Program-made: the position numbers and the translations under genes
From: Smallanthus sonchifolius
Taxonomy: Eukaryota > Streptophyta > Magnoliopsida > Asterales > Asteraceae
DNA: 64,000 nucleotides
Direction of reading: 5' to 3'
Assembly: GCA_023525975.1 (NCBI GenBank)
Contig: CM042038.1
Location: 4,403,272-4,467,271 of the forward strand
The notes under the pieces: model-generated
Told to the model about the DNA's origin: nothing
Databases searched by the model: none
What the model saw: only the letters and a program-made list of their open reading frames with translations
In this document: one piece after another, positions 54,771 to 64,000 of the stretch
Layout: each line of letters begins with the position of its first letter
Numbering within the stretch: position 1 is the first letter of the stretch

Positions 54771-56775
54771 TGTCACACCCCGCCAAGGCGGAAACGCGAG
54801 GCGCGACGTTCATGGTTGCTAAAGCATATGATTACCGCAAACACATACATGATAAATGGATACATAAACAAGTTTAAATTTTTACATTCCAAAATGTAAA
54901 TTGAGTTTACAAAAAGTGAAGATTTCGCAAATATGACCCTATTACAATGAGTTATACAAGAGAAATCCCCTAAAAGTTGTATCCATCTTGTATGCATGTA
55001 ATCTACATTGCTAACCTTGTGATCACGTCAATTTCCAGAAAAACATACTTAAAAATGTCAACACGAGGTTGGTGAGTTCACAGGTTTAATCAAATAGTTC
55101 TTTGTAAAATTTTGTTGTTCGTAAATAGTTCTTGTTGCATGTGATAACCAGAATAAGTAAAGTGTGACCCATTTGTAAACTAGCTAGGAATACAAATAAT
55201 ATGTTCATACATGAGGCGTAACCAAACCATGACATGTGTGAGCCCCTAATAATCGTTATCAGGTTCTATGCGGACATAAATCCTCCAGATTGTGGTTAGC
55301 GCGACTAACCATGACCGGGAGACGTCACTCTCCATAGTACTATTCATAGGACCCTAGGCTACAATTAATGATTACTACGTTGTTTCAGGGGACTTTAGTG
55401 GCCTCAAATTGTTGTTCTTATCTCATGTAAACATAAAAGTCGTGCCTTATTCTCTTGTTATCCCATAAAATAGTTGTAAGTATGTTTCTCCCTCAAATGA
55501 TGAAAACAGTAAAAAGGGGCCGTGAAACTCACCTTGAGTTTGTGTATCCTTGTAATGATACTTGTTGTAGTCAAACTCGACTATTCGTACCCTAGATGCC
55601 AAAGGGTAAATTGTGTTAAGACCGAACGTCTTATATTGCAAATTGTTCACCGACTTTGTAAATCTGGTTGTTTTTGTTTTAAAACATCCTCTTAGTTGTT
55701 CAATACTTGTTTTGTTATAAAACAGATCTTAGTTACTGCCCAAAGGGGACTGACACAAGTATCGAAACTTCATAGTTTCGATTGGGCAATTGAGTGTCGA
55801 AACTTCCTAGTTTCGATTGTGTAGTTTGGTGTCGAAACTTCCTAGTTTCGATTGAGTAGTCAGGTATCGAAACAACCTAGTTTCGATTGAGTATTTGAGT
55901 GTCGAAACAACCTAGTTTCGATTGAGTAAAAGGTATCGAAACTACCTAGTTTCGATTGATCAACAGGTATCGAAACTCCTAGTTTCGATTGAGTTAACTA
56001 GTATCGAAACTCCTAGTTTCGATTACTGGACTTCTGTTTGACAGAATCAGTCCTGCATATTTATGTTTTAAAACTTGAATTTGACACACTTTTCTTGTTA
56101 TCTTACTTGCGATTGAACATTTTGTATGCATAGATACGATTTTAAAGAAAATAAAGTGGATAGTATTGAGTTTTTACCTTAAAACCGAGATGATGAAAGA
56201 AAACAGAGAAGAGTCTTGAATCTTCTGTTAACACCTGAAGTTCTTCTTAAAACACTGAATTTTGGTTGATTTTGCTTTTGAACTTGGCTTTGATTTGAAG
56301 AGAATGGGAATGTTTGTCGTATGGAAATGTGAGTGATAAAACGAGTTCGTGAGGTTTTGATTGAAAGGGTATGTTTTATCTCTGTGTTCTGAAATTATGA
56401 AGTATGGGTTTAAAGATATAGGATTTGAAAATAGAGAGAATGGGAGTGTGAAAAGGGAAGGGCTTTCTCTGGCTTCGGCCGAGAAAGTCAAGGGTGGGTG
56501 GTTTGGGTTTATAAATCAACTAATTAGATTTTTAAGTATTAATTTATTAATGGTATTAATATCAATTAGAGTTTTAAGGGGTAATTTAATTCGGTTTATA
56601 CTGGTATGTGAACCGGTAACTCCCAGAATTACCAAAAATTTAAAATGAGACCATGTACGGTCTTTGTTAGACCTTAATGTCCTTGTTTGTGAAATTAAAT
56701 AAATCACAAAAATAATTATAATGTAAACTTGTTTAATACATGTACGGATATTGATCTGAAATGTCGGGTGTCACA
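54771..56775 (-). repeat. gypsy-2 3' LTR
   Basis: 2005-bp LTR. On the minus strand it begins TGTGACACCCGAC. TTTATAAA (56508-56515) could be its TATA box. It contains an eight-hairpin array at 55760-56023. Confidence 0.95.
55760..56023. repeat. Eight-copy hairpin array in gypsy-2 3' LTR
   Basis: Eight palindromes share the outer stem TCGAAAC/GTTTCGA; most extend to TCGAAACT/AGTTTCGA. Loops differ (TCAT, TCCT, AACCTA, ACCT, CCT) and spacers are 7-12 bp. Read on the minus strand the array lies about 750-1015 nt into the LTR, downstream of the TATA-like site. The stem is the same as in the LARD LTR array although the surrounding LTRs are not alike. Confidence 0.95.
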
Positions 56776-56796
56776 TTCTCCCCATGTTAAAAGAAT
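56776..56796 (-). promoter_or_regulatory. gypsy-2 polypurine tract region
   Basis: The minus strand reads ACATGGGGAGAA next to the 3' LTR start TGTGACACC. Confidence 0.75.
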
Positions 56797-56809
56797 TTCG
56801 TCCCGAAAT

Positions 56810-58144
56810 TCAATTCGTGCCATCTTGAACTGGTGCATCCTTAAACAAGGAGGGGTATTTTGTTTTCATTTGGTCCTCTCGTTCCCATGTATACTCAGGA
56901 CCACGTTTTGAGTTCCAACGTACTTTCACCAGTTTGATTCGACTACGTCTCAGTTTTTGAATTTTCCAATCTGAAATCTCAATCGGTTCCTCGATGAAAT
57001 GAAGTTTATCGTCAATGTGAATTTCATTAGGCGGTATAATTAGCGTCTCGTCGGAAAAACACTTTTTGAGATTAGACACATGAAATGTATCGTGTACGTT
57101 GTTTAGTTCTTGCGGTAGCTTGAGCTTGTAGGCTACAGGGCCAACCCTAGCTAGTATTTCAAAAGGTCCAACGTATCTAGGGTTTAGTTTACCACGATTA
57201 CCAAACCTTGCAACGCCTTTCCATGGTGAGACCTTTAACATTACTCGGTCACCAATTTGAAATTCTAATGGTTTCCGTCTGTTATCAGCATAGCTCTTCT
57301 GTCTGTCTCGGGCCGCTTTCAGACGGTCCTTAATTTTGAAGATCTTATCAGTGGTTTCCTGGACAATCTCAGGACCTGTCAAATGTTTTTCACCAACTTC
57401 CTCCCAACATAGCGGTGAGCGGCATTTGCGACCATATAAAGCTTCAAACGGAGCTGCATTAATGCTCGTATGGTAGCTGTTATTATAGGAAAACTCTGCT
57501 AATGGTAAATGAGTATCCCAATTTCCTCCGAAATCAATTACACACGCACGGAGCATATCTTCTAAAGTTTGAATGGTCCTTTCGCTTTGACCATCTGTTT
57601 GTGGATGATATGTCGTGCTCATGTCAAGACGTGTGCCCATGGCTTCTTGTAATGATTTCTAGATTCTAGACACGAATCTGCTGTCTCTATCAGAGATAAT
57701 AGAAATTGGCACTCCATGCCTAGCCACAATTTCTTTGATATAAAGCTTTGCAAGTTTCTCGGTTTTATCCGTCTCCTTGATAGGTAGGAAATGAGCTGAT
57801 TTTGTTAAACGGTCGACAATTACCCATATGGTATCATAACCACTGGACGTCTTGGGTAATTTCGTGATAAAATCCATAGAAATCTGTTCCCATTTCTATT
57901 GGGGAATTTCGGGTTGTTGTAACAATCCCGATGGTTTCTGATGTTCTGCCTTTACTTTTGAACATGTTAAGCATTTACTGACATATGTGACAATATCTCC
58001 TTTCACATTAGGCCACCAATACAATTCTTTTAGGTCCTTATACATCTTATCTGAACCTGGGTGAATGGAGTACCTGGACTTGTGGGCTTCGTCCATAACC
58101 AACTCCCGTAAATTACCAAAACATGGCACCCAAATTCTATTCAT
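56810..58144 (-). pseudogene. gypsy-2 integrase and chromodomain-like end (broken)
   Basis: This continues pol after a frameshift at about 58143. Visible parts: HHCC zinc region (YSIHPGSDKMY, CLTCSKVKAEH), the catalytic core with MDFITKLP, ISDRDSRF and HPQTDGQSERTIQTLE, and a C-terminal module (PIEISDWKIQKLRRSRIKLV, TWEREDQM). Two in-frame TAG codons at 57896-57898 and 57659-57661 stand where the gypsy-1 protein has Trp (EWKWEHI and RFWKRF). They divide the region into three open pieces. Not functional. Confidence 0.92.
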
Positions 58145-61100
58145 GAAGTATAAAGTATCATTTGATTTGGCTCTAATTGTCTGATCATTCCTCGTAAAGC
58201 TTCATTCTGAACGTTTTCTTCTTTGATTGCCTCTTGTTGTGCCATCCGGATTTGAGTCGTGAGACTCGTATGAATTGTTAATCCTAGGGCACGAACACAG
58301 AGTGTTTTAATTCGTTCTTTGCGACTTAAGGCGTCTGCTACGACATTGGCTTTCCCGGGATGGTACTTGATATCACAATCATAGTCGTTTAGTAGTTCTA
58401 CCCAACGACGTTGTCTCATGTTAAGTTCTTTTTGATCAAAGATATGTTGGAGACTCTTGTGATCAGTAAAAATAGTGCATCTTGTACCGTAAAGATAATG
58501 TCTCAAAATCTTGAGTGCAAACACAACTGCGCCCAACTCCAAGTCATGGGTCGTATAATTCTTTTCGTGCACTTTTAGTTGTCGTGAGGCATATGCGATG
58601 ACTGTGTCTCTTTTCATTAATACACAACCAAGTCCTTGGTGTGATGCGTCGCAGTATACGACAAAGTTATCGATTCCCTCAGGAAGGGATAAGATCGGTG
58701 CACTACACAGCTTCTGCTTTAGTAATTGGAAAGCTGACTCTTGCTTGTCACTCCAATCAAACTTCTTTTCTTTCTGGGTTAATGTGGTTAAAGGCAAGGC
58801 TATTTTTGAAAAATTCTCAATGAATCGCCTGTAGTAACCGGCCAAACCCAAAAATTGACGTACTTCTGTCGGAGTCTTTGGTGCTTCCCAGTTTTTGATC
58901 GCTTCTATTTTAGATGGATCAACGTGAATTCCTTCCTTGTTGATGACATGTCCGAGAAAGTGAACCTCTCGGATCCAAAACTCACACTTTGAGAATTTAG
59001 CATAAAGCTTCTCATTCCTGAGTAGTTCTAAGATTAATTTCAGATGATGTTCATGATCCTCCTTGGTTCGTGAATATATTAATATATCGTCGATAAATAC
59101 TATCACGAATTTATCCAAGTATGGTTTGCACACGCGGTTCATGAGATCCATGAAAACAGCTGGTGCATTCGTCAAACCAAACGGCATAACTAGAAATTCG
59201 TAGTGGCCATAACGAGTCCTAAATGATGTCTTTGGTACATCTTCTTCTTGGATTCTTAGTTGATGATACCCTGAACGTAGATCGATCTTAGAGTAGAAGC
59301 TAGAACCTTGTAGTTGATCAAACAAATCATCTATTCGAGGAAGTGGGTATCGGTTTTTGATTGTAAGCTTGTTTAATTCTCGATAATCAATACACATCCT
59401 AAAGGTTCCATCCTTCTTCTTTACGAATAGGACCGGAGCTCCCCAAGGTGAGAAACTCGGTCTTATGAAACCTTTATCAAGCAACTCCTGGAGTTGATTT
59501 GATAATTCCTGCATTTCAGAAGGTGCTAATCGATACGGTGACCGCGCAACCGGTGCAGCTCCTGGTATCAAGTCGATTCGGAATTCGACTTGCCTCGGTG
59601 GTGGTAATCCAGGTAAGTCTTCAGGAAAAACTTTGGGGTAATCCTTAACGATTGGTATGTCTTCAAGTCGACGTTTCTCAGGTTTCTTCTCGACGACGTG
59701 AGCCAGGAATACGCAATAGCCTTTACGTAGGTACTTACGAGCTTTCATGCAGTTTATCATCCTTAATGTTACTCCACTCTTCTCACCTTGAATCGAAAGA
59801 ACTTCTCCGTTCGGGAATGGGATTTGGACAATCTTCTCAAAACAAACAATCTCGGCGTGATTCTTCGACAACCAATCCATACCAATAACAACATTAAAAC
59901 TTCCCAAGTCAACGGGTAATAGGTCTATACTAAATGTGTGGTTCTTAAAACATAAGGTACAATCCTGAATAACTTCTTTGGTTTTAATTAATTTCCCATT
60001 TGCTAATTCAATTGTATAATTTTGGTCTAGTTTGCTGGGCTTAATACCGAGTAGGGACTTAAAGTCATTTGACACGAAACTCATGTCAGCACCCGTATCG
60101 AAAAGTATAGAGGCATAGTGATTATTTATCGGGAAAGTACCAGTGACAATGTTCGGATCTTGTCGTGCGTCACTAGCTCCCATCACAAATGCTCTTCCAC
60201 GGGCCTGATTGTCGTTTCGGTTCTTCAACTTTGGACAGTCTTTTTTGAAGTGCTTTGGATCTCCATACTCAAAGCATCCCTGATTCATCCTTTCTGTTCC
60301 TGGGTTGACTTTTCCTGCTACTTGATTTATCTTATTAGGGTTCGCATTGCTCCTACAGTTATGGGCTAGATGTCCATACTTTTTACATTTTCCACATTGG
60401 GTACACTTTCCACTGTGATGATATCCACACTTGTCACACCTTGGTCGTGCTCCAAGGTATCCATTTTGTTCCACAGTGTTGGCAACAAAGGCTTTTATAG
60501 TTTCAGGTCTCTTGTAAATTTGATTCTGGTTTTGATTAATTGGTTTTCCAAACCATTTCCTCTTTTCCCCAGACCTCCCTTCTTCGATCTCCTTCTTCTC
60601 AAACAAACCATCACGTACAGCATTATCCCTCAGCTTGAAAGCTAGAGTTATGGCGCTCTTGGCATCCATAGGGTTCGATGAAGTCACCAGACTTCGGATT
60701 TGAGGTGCGAGACCCCACAAATATCTTTCAACCTTCTTGTATTCTGGGGTAACCATGTGTGGAACCAAGATTGCTAACTCATTGAATCGGTCAGTGTAGC
60801 CAGCAACATCATCTCCCATCATTTGTAAATTCCACATTTCAGATTCGATCTTTTGCAACTCATTTCGAGGACAGTACTCCTCGATCATCATGGCTTTCAG
60901 GTCTTCCCATGACAACTCATATGCTGTCTGCCTTCCCAAAGTCTTTACTTGTGAATTCCACCAGGTTAAAGCTTTATCAGTGAGTGAGCATGTAGAATAC
61001 TTCACCATGCAGTCAGCGGTGCATTCACTAATATCAATCACCGATTCCATCTTTTCTATCCACCTCATTAGACCTACTACACCCTCGGTGCCATTGAAGT

Positions 61101-61194
61101 TACGGGGTTTGCAAGATAGAAAGGCCTTGTAGGAGCACTTCCTATTTGAAGCATTTGTAGATTTACAAGTCATAACGTCATTAATTCGGATCAT
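58141..61194 (-). CDS. gag-pol: gypsy-2 Gag core, protease, reverse transcriptase, RNase H
   Basis: 1017 codons open from ATG 61194; the real gag start lies upstream at 61428 in the same frame, behind a stop at 61204-61206. Gag core: LTWWNSQVKTLG, EYCPRNELQKIESEMWNLQ. Knuckles near residues 260-325: CTQCGKCKKYGHLAHNC, plus a decayed second one CFEYGDPKHFKKDC in which the second Cys is Tyr. Protease DTGADMSF near 365. RT with LFVKKKDGTFRMCIDYREL and FIDDILIYS. RNase H with VVYCDASHQGLGCV. Gag and pol are one frame, unlike gypsy-1 where a stop separates them. The frame ends by a frameshift just before integrase. Broken overall. Confidence 0.92.
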   Translation of the reverse strand: MIRINDVMTCKSTNASNRKCSYKAFLSCKPRNFNGTEGVVGLMRWIEKMESVIDISECTADCMVKYSTCSLTDKALTWWNSQVKTLGRQTAYELSWEDLKAMMIEEYCPRNELQKIESEMWNLQMMGDDVAGYTDRFNELAILVPHMVTPEYKKVERYLWGLAPQIRSLVTSSNPMDAKSAITLAFKLRDNAVRDGLFEKKEIEEGRSGEKRKWFGKPINQNQNQIYKRPETIKAFVANTVEQNGYLGARPRCDKCGYHHSGKCTQCGKCKKYGHLAHNCRSNANPNKINQVAGKVNPGTERMNQGCFEYGDPKHFKKDCPKLKNRNDNQARGRAFVMGASDARQDPNIVTGTFPINNHYASILFDTGADMSFVSNDFKSLLGIKPSKLDQNYTIELANGKLIKTKEVIQDCTLCFKNHTFSIDLLPVDLGSFNVVIGMDWLSKNHAEIVCFEKIVQIPFPNGEVLSIQGEKSGVTLRMINCMKARKYLRKGYCVFLAHVVEKKPEKRRLEDIPIVKDYPKVFPEDLPGLPPPRQVEFRIDLIPGAAPVARSPYRLAPSEMQELSNQLQELLDKGFIRPSFSPWGAPVLFVKKKDGTFRMCIDYRELNKLTIKNRYPLPRIDDLFDQLQGSSFYSKIDLRSGYHQLRIQEEDVPKTSFRTRYGHYEFLVMPFGLTNAPAVFMDLMNRVCKPYLDKFVIVFIDDILIYSRTKEDHEHHLKLILELLRNEKLYAKFSKCEFWIREVHFLGHVINKEGIHVDPSKIEAIKNWEAPKTPTEVRQFLGLAGYYRRFIENFSKIALPLTTLTQKEKKFDWSDKQESAFQLLKQKLCSAPILSLPEGIDNFVVYCDASHQGLGCVLMKRDTVIAYASRQLKVHEKNYTTHDLELGAVVFALKILRHYLYGTRCTIFTDHKSLQHIFDQKELNMRQRRWVELLNDYDCDIKYHPGKANVVADALSRKERIKTLCVRALGLTIHTSLTTQIRMAQQEAIKEENVQNEALRGMIRQLEPNQMILYTS

Positions 61195-61203
61195 GACTAT
61201 GTG

Positions 61204-61428
61204 TTACGGCTTATTTATTCTATTTCCTCCGGAACCTCCGGCTGTACCGCTACCTCCTGCACCTCCTCCGCCGGTACCGCTGCCGTTTACTCCTCCACTA
61301 TTTCGATTTGCCTCATACTGCTCCATGGCAGCAGCTACTCGATGTGCTATGAGTTGTTCCACGTTTGGAGAAATCGTCTCGTTGTTGTCACTAGTAATGT
61401 TACGGGTTGTCCTTCGCTTAGGCGCCAT
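61204..61428 (-). pseudogene. gypsy-2 Gag N-terminus
   Basis: ATG 61426-61428 begins MAPKRRTTRNITSDNN, then HRVAAAMEQYEANRN and a Gly/Ser-rich linker. It ends in TAA at 61204-61206, in frame with the large ORF that resumes nine bases later at ATG 61194. The stop is probably a single-base change. Confidence 0.8.
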
Positions 61429-61682
61429 GACGTTCTTTCTAACATATCAATTAAAAAGAAACAACATTATATAAAATAATGATAGATCATGACATAAGGA
61501 AACAACAACATCAACGTAAACAATCATCATTACAACATAAACCATTACATACATAGTTAAAACATACATAGTACATTGTTCCAAAAGACAAGGATACAAA
61601 AGGGATGGGTTCACACGACCACATCAGCACTGAAGTTTTAAACTACATAATGTACTACGGGCACAACCCGCCCGTACTAGGT

Positions 61683-62441
61683 TTAAAAGAAGAAGTGGGA
61701 GTACAATCCAATCATCATGGCAAGTCCTGCCATGACAAAGCTAGCTCTTGCCACAAATTCTGCAGCCAAAGTCCTTTCTTCCAGCGCCTCCACCATGTCT
61801 CGGACCGTAACAGTGAACTGCCAGTCCATGTCAGCTCTCAACTCGAGGTAGTCAGTGGCACCCTGTATGTCTCGAGTGCTGTCTTCCAGAGTCTGTACTC
61901 GAGATCCGAGCCCTTGACGAAGTCGCGTGGCTGCATCCCCATGTGCTCGAATATCATCTAGGAGATCATCAAGACGCTCCTCGTGCGTATGAACTCGAGC
62001 TACCAAGGTAGGCACTGTGAGCTCCATAGCTTCCCCAGTGTGGGGTAGGGGTGTTGGAGAGTTGGAAGACTCTCCGAGCTCAAAGGTAGATGGGATGCTC
62101 TCCATCTCCCTCCATCGTGCCAGAGTACGAGGCATCCAACGAATAGTTCCCACAGTAGGGTGGTAGCAGGGTTTTTGCTTGGGTGGTTCTTTACCAGTCT
62201 CTAAGTCTTCCGGGTCACAGGCTGCTAGATTCCTCTTGCGTGGAAATCGAACCTTTTTCCTAGCACTTTGCACCTTAATTGGTCCTCCGCTTTTCTTTCG
62301 GTAGACGATAGTCGGTTCTCCCAAGGCGACATTGGGTGGTGTGGAGTCGCGAACTTGTATTCGATTTTTGGGACGTGAGGCGGAAAGTTCCTCGTTTGAT
62401 TCAGAGTCAGAGACGGGGTCAGAGTGTGAATGTGACGACAT
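61683..62441 (-). CDS. Extra ORF upstream of gag in gypsy-2, coiled coil plus C-terminal membrane segment
   Basis: ATG 62441 (alternative ATG 62462) opens about 252 codons, ending 255 bp before the gag ATG and on the same strand. Not recognised by homology. Visible: Ser/Asp/Glu-rich start (MSSHSHSDPVSDSESNEEL), a basic stretch (KVQSARKKVRFPRKRN) that could bind nucleic acid or act as nuclear signal, a Pro/Trp-containing middle, a heptad-like segment (HEERLDDLLDDIRAHGDAAT to LGSRVQTLEDSTRD) likely to be coiled coil, and a C-terminal hydrophobic helix (SFVMAGLAMMIGLYSHFFF), as in a tail-anchored protein. It stays open while gag-pol has several stops, which is notable. Gypsy-1 has no such frame in its 315-bp leader. 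Extra ORFs upstream of gag are known in some plant Ty3/gypsy groups (Ogre/Tat), but this sequence is not one I know. Confidence 0.7.
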   Translation of the reverse strand: MSSHSHSDPVSDSESNEELSASRPKNRIQVRDSTPPNVALGEPTIVYRKKSGGPIKVQSARKKVRFPRKRNLAACDPEDLETGKEPPKQKPCYHPTVGTIRWMPRTLARWREMESIPSTFELGESSNSPTPLPHTGEAMELTVPTLVARVHTHEERLDDLLDDIRAHGDAATRLRQGLGSRVQTLEDSTRDIQGATDYLELRADMDWQFTVTVRDMVEALEERTLAAEFVARASFVMAGLAMMIGLYSHFFF

Positions 62442-62570
62442 GCTTGTGACTACAATATCCATATGACATGTTGATTGGTTATGCAATACTTATGCAATAA
62501 AAATGCTTTAGTGAATCATTTAGATTATAGACTAGGTTCCATTGTAGACTCCTAGTTCGCTATAATCAAT

Positions 62571-62583
62571 GGCTCTGATACCA
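62571..62583 (-). promoter_or_regulatory. gypsy-2 primer binding site (tRNA-Met)
   Basis: Minus strand TGGTATCAGAGCC, four bases from the 5' LTR. Confidence 0.95.
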
Positions 62584-62587
62584 AGTC

Positions 62588-64000
62588 TGTCACACCCCGC
62601 CAAGGCGGAAACGCGAGGCGCGACGTTCATGGTTGCCAAAGCATATGATTACCGCAAACGCATACATGATAAACGGATACATAAACAAGTTTAAAGTTTT
62701 ACATTCCAAAATGTAAATTGAGTTTACAAAAAGTGAAGATTTCACAAATATGACCCTATTACAATGAGTTATACAAGAGAAATCCCCTAAAAGTTGTATC
62801 CATCTTGTATGCATGTAATCTACATTGCTAACCTTGTGATCACGTCAATTTCCTGAAAAACATACTTAAAAATGTCAACACGAGGTTGGTGAGTTCACAG
62901 GTTTAATCAAATAGTTCTTTGTAAAATTCTGTTGTTCGTAAATAGTTCTTGTTGCATGTGATAACCAGAATGAGTAAAGTGTGACCCATTTGTAAACTAG
63001 TTAGGAATACAAATAATATGTTCATACATGAGGCGTAACCAAACCATGACATGTGTGAGCCCCTAATAATCGTTATCAGGTTCTATGCGGCCATAAATCC
63101 TCCAGAATGTGGTTAGCGTGACTAACCATGACCGGGAGACGTCACTCTCCATACTACTATTCATAGGACCCTAGGCTACAATTAATGGTTACTACGTTGT
63201 TCCAGGGGACTTTAGCGGCCTCAAATTGTTGTTCTCATCTCATTTAACATAAAAGTCGTGCCTTATTCTCTTGTTATCCCATAAAATAGTTGTAAGTATG
63301 TTTCTCCCCCAAATATTGAAAACAGTAAAAAGGGGCCGTGAAACTCACCTTGAGTTTGTGTATCCCTGTAATGATACTTGTTGTAGTCAAACTCGACTAT
63401 TCGTACCCTAGATGCCAAAGGGTAAATTGTGTTAAGACCGAACGTCTTATATTGCAAATTGTTCACCGACTTTGTAAATCTGGTTGTTTTTGTTTTAAAA
63501 CATCCTCTTAGTTGTTTAATACTTGTTTTGTTATAAAACAGATCTTAGTTACTGCCCAAAGGGGACTGACACAGGTATCGAAACTTCATAGTTTCGATTG
63601 GGCAATTGAGTGTCGAAACTTCCTAGTTTCGATTGTGTAGTTTGGTGTCGAAACTTCCTAGTTTCGATTGAGTAGTCAGGTATCGAAACAACCTAGTTTC
63701 GATTGAGTATTTGAGTGTCGAAACAACCTAGTTTCGATTGAGTAAAAGGTATCGAAACTACCTAGTTTTGATTGATCAACAGGTATCGAAACTCCTAGTT
63801 TCGATTGAGTTAACTGGTATCGAAACTCCTAGTTTCGATTACTGGACTTCTGTTTGACAGAATCAGTCCTGCATATTTATGTTTTAAAACTTGAATTTGA
63901 CACACTTTTCTTGTTATCTTACTTGCGATTGAACATTTTGTATGCTTAGATACGGTTTTAAAGAAAATAAAGTGGATAGTATTGAGTTTTTACCTTAAAA
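62588..64000 (-). repeat. gypsy-2 5' LTR (partial)
   Basis: The first 1413 bp as read on the plus strand match 54771-56190 with scattered differences. The promoter half lies outside the window. Confidence 0.95.
63576..63840. repeat. Eight-copy hairpin array in gypsy-2 5' LTR
   Basis: Counterpart of 55760-56023. The sixth hairpin has TAGTTTTGATT where the other LTR has TAGTTTCGATT, a C-to-T change that weakens one stem. Confidence 0.95.

Larger units (their letters stand above)
54771..64000 (-). mobile_element. Ty3/gypsy retrotransposon gypsy-2 (5' LTR runs off the window)
   Basis: The left (3') LTR is 54771-56775 (2005 bp, TGTCACACCCC...GGTGTCACA). The right (5') LTR starts at 62588 and continues past the window end. 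The minus strand holds, in transcript order, PBS, an extra ORF, gag, pol, PPT. The LTRs differ by scattered single bases over the shared 1.4 kb. The target duplication cannot be checked because the right end is missing. Coding is broken by a frameshift and three nonsense codons, so the copy is inactive. Chromovirus-type by RT/integrase and C-terminal module. Confidence 0.95.

Overview
This is a plant nuclear genome window made almost entirely of transposable elements. I infer a eudicot: the LTR elements are primed by initiator tRNA-Met, plant-type Ty3/gypsy, Ty1/copia, hAT, Mutator-like and SINE elements are present, and there is one plant-type secreted signalling-peptide gene. The LTR families remind me of Asteraceae repeats, but that is an impression and not a result. 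No rRNA, tRNA or CRISPR locus was recognised.

Layout. 1-18758 is a cluster of hAT transposons of one superfamily group (BED zinc finger transposase, TAGAGGTGCACAAA-type ends, subterminal AACCGG repeats). It holds a 3' end (1-327), a copy split by a full-length Ty3/gypsy element (hAT-1, 330-12386, with the gypsy at 1048-10201, TSD CAATG), a nearly intact copy with two nonsense codons (hAT-2, 13426-16267, TSD TGTGGAGT) and an internally deleted derivative (17896-18758, TSD GGGTCAGG). 18767-30528 is sparse: a Tip100-like hAT relic, two decayed copia relics, a truncated SINE and the only convincing host gene, a small IDA/PIP-like secreted peptide precursor at 23872-24117. 30529-36058 is a complete but broken Ty1/copia element (TSD CCCGT). 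36759-46365 holds small elements: a Mutator-like element with 9-bp TSD, two SINEs, a non-autonomous hAT with TSD TGTCATCA, a long-arm foldback, and one orphan exon-like segment (38003-38138).

46366-64000 is a nested stack of LTR elements. An older LTR (from 46366) is followed by an inverted LTR fragment (47123-47638 and 54277-54770). That fragment is split by a very young internally deleted retrotransposon (47639-54271, two 2970-bp LTRs, only 693 bp internal, TSD CGTAA). A second Ty3/gypsy element follows on the minus strand (54771 to beyond 64000). It carries a decayed gag-pol and an additional open frame upstream of gag with a predicted coiled coil and C-terminal membrane segment.

How it fits together. 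Most elements are broken. The young deleted element keeps PBS, PPT and LTRs but has no enzymes, so it must have been mobilised in trans, plausibly by a relative of the gypsy at 1048-10201, with which it shares PPT, LTR ends and the Gag N-terminus. The most unusual shared feature is that all three gypsy-type LTR families carry tandem arrays of short perfect hairpins in the part of the LTR expected to be transcribed. Two families share the same stem (TCGAAACT/AGTTTCGA) while loops and spacers differ; the third uses a different stem.
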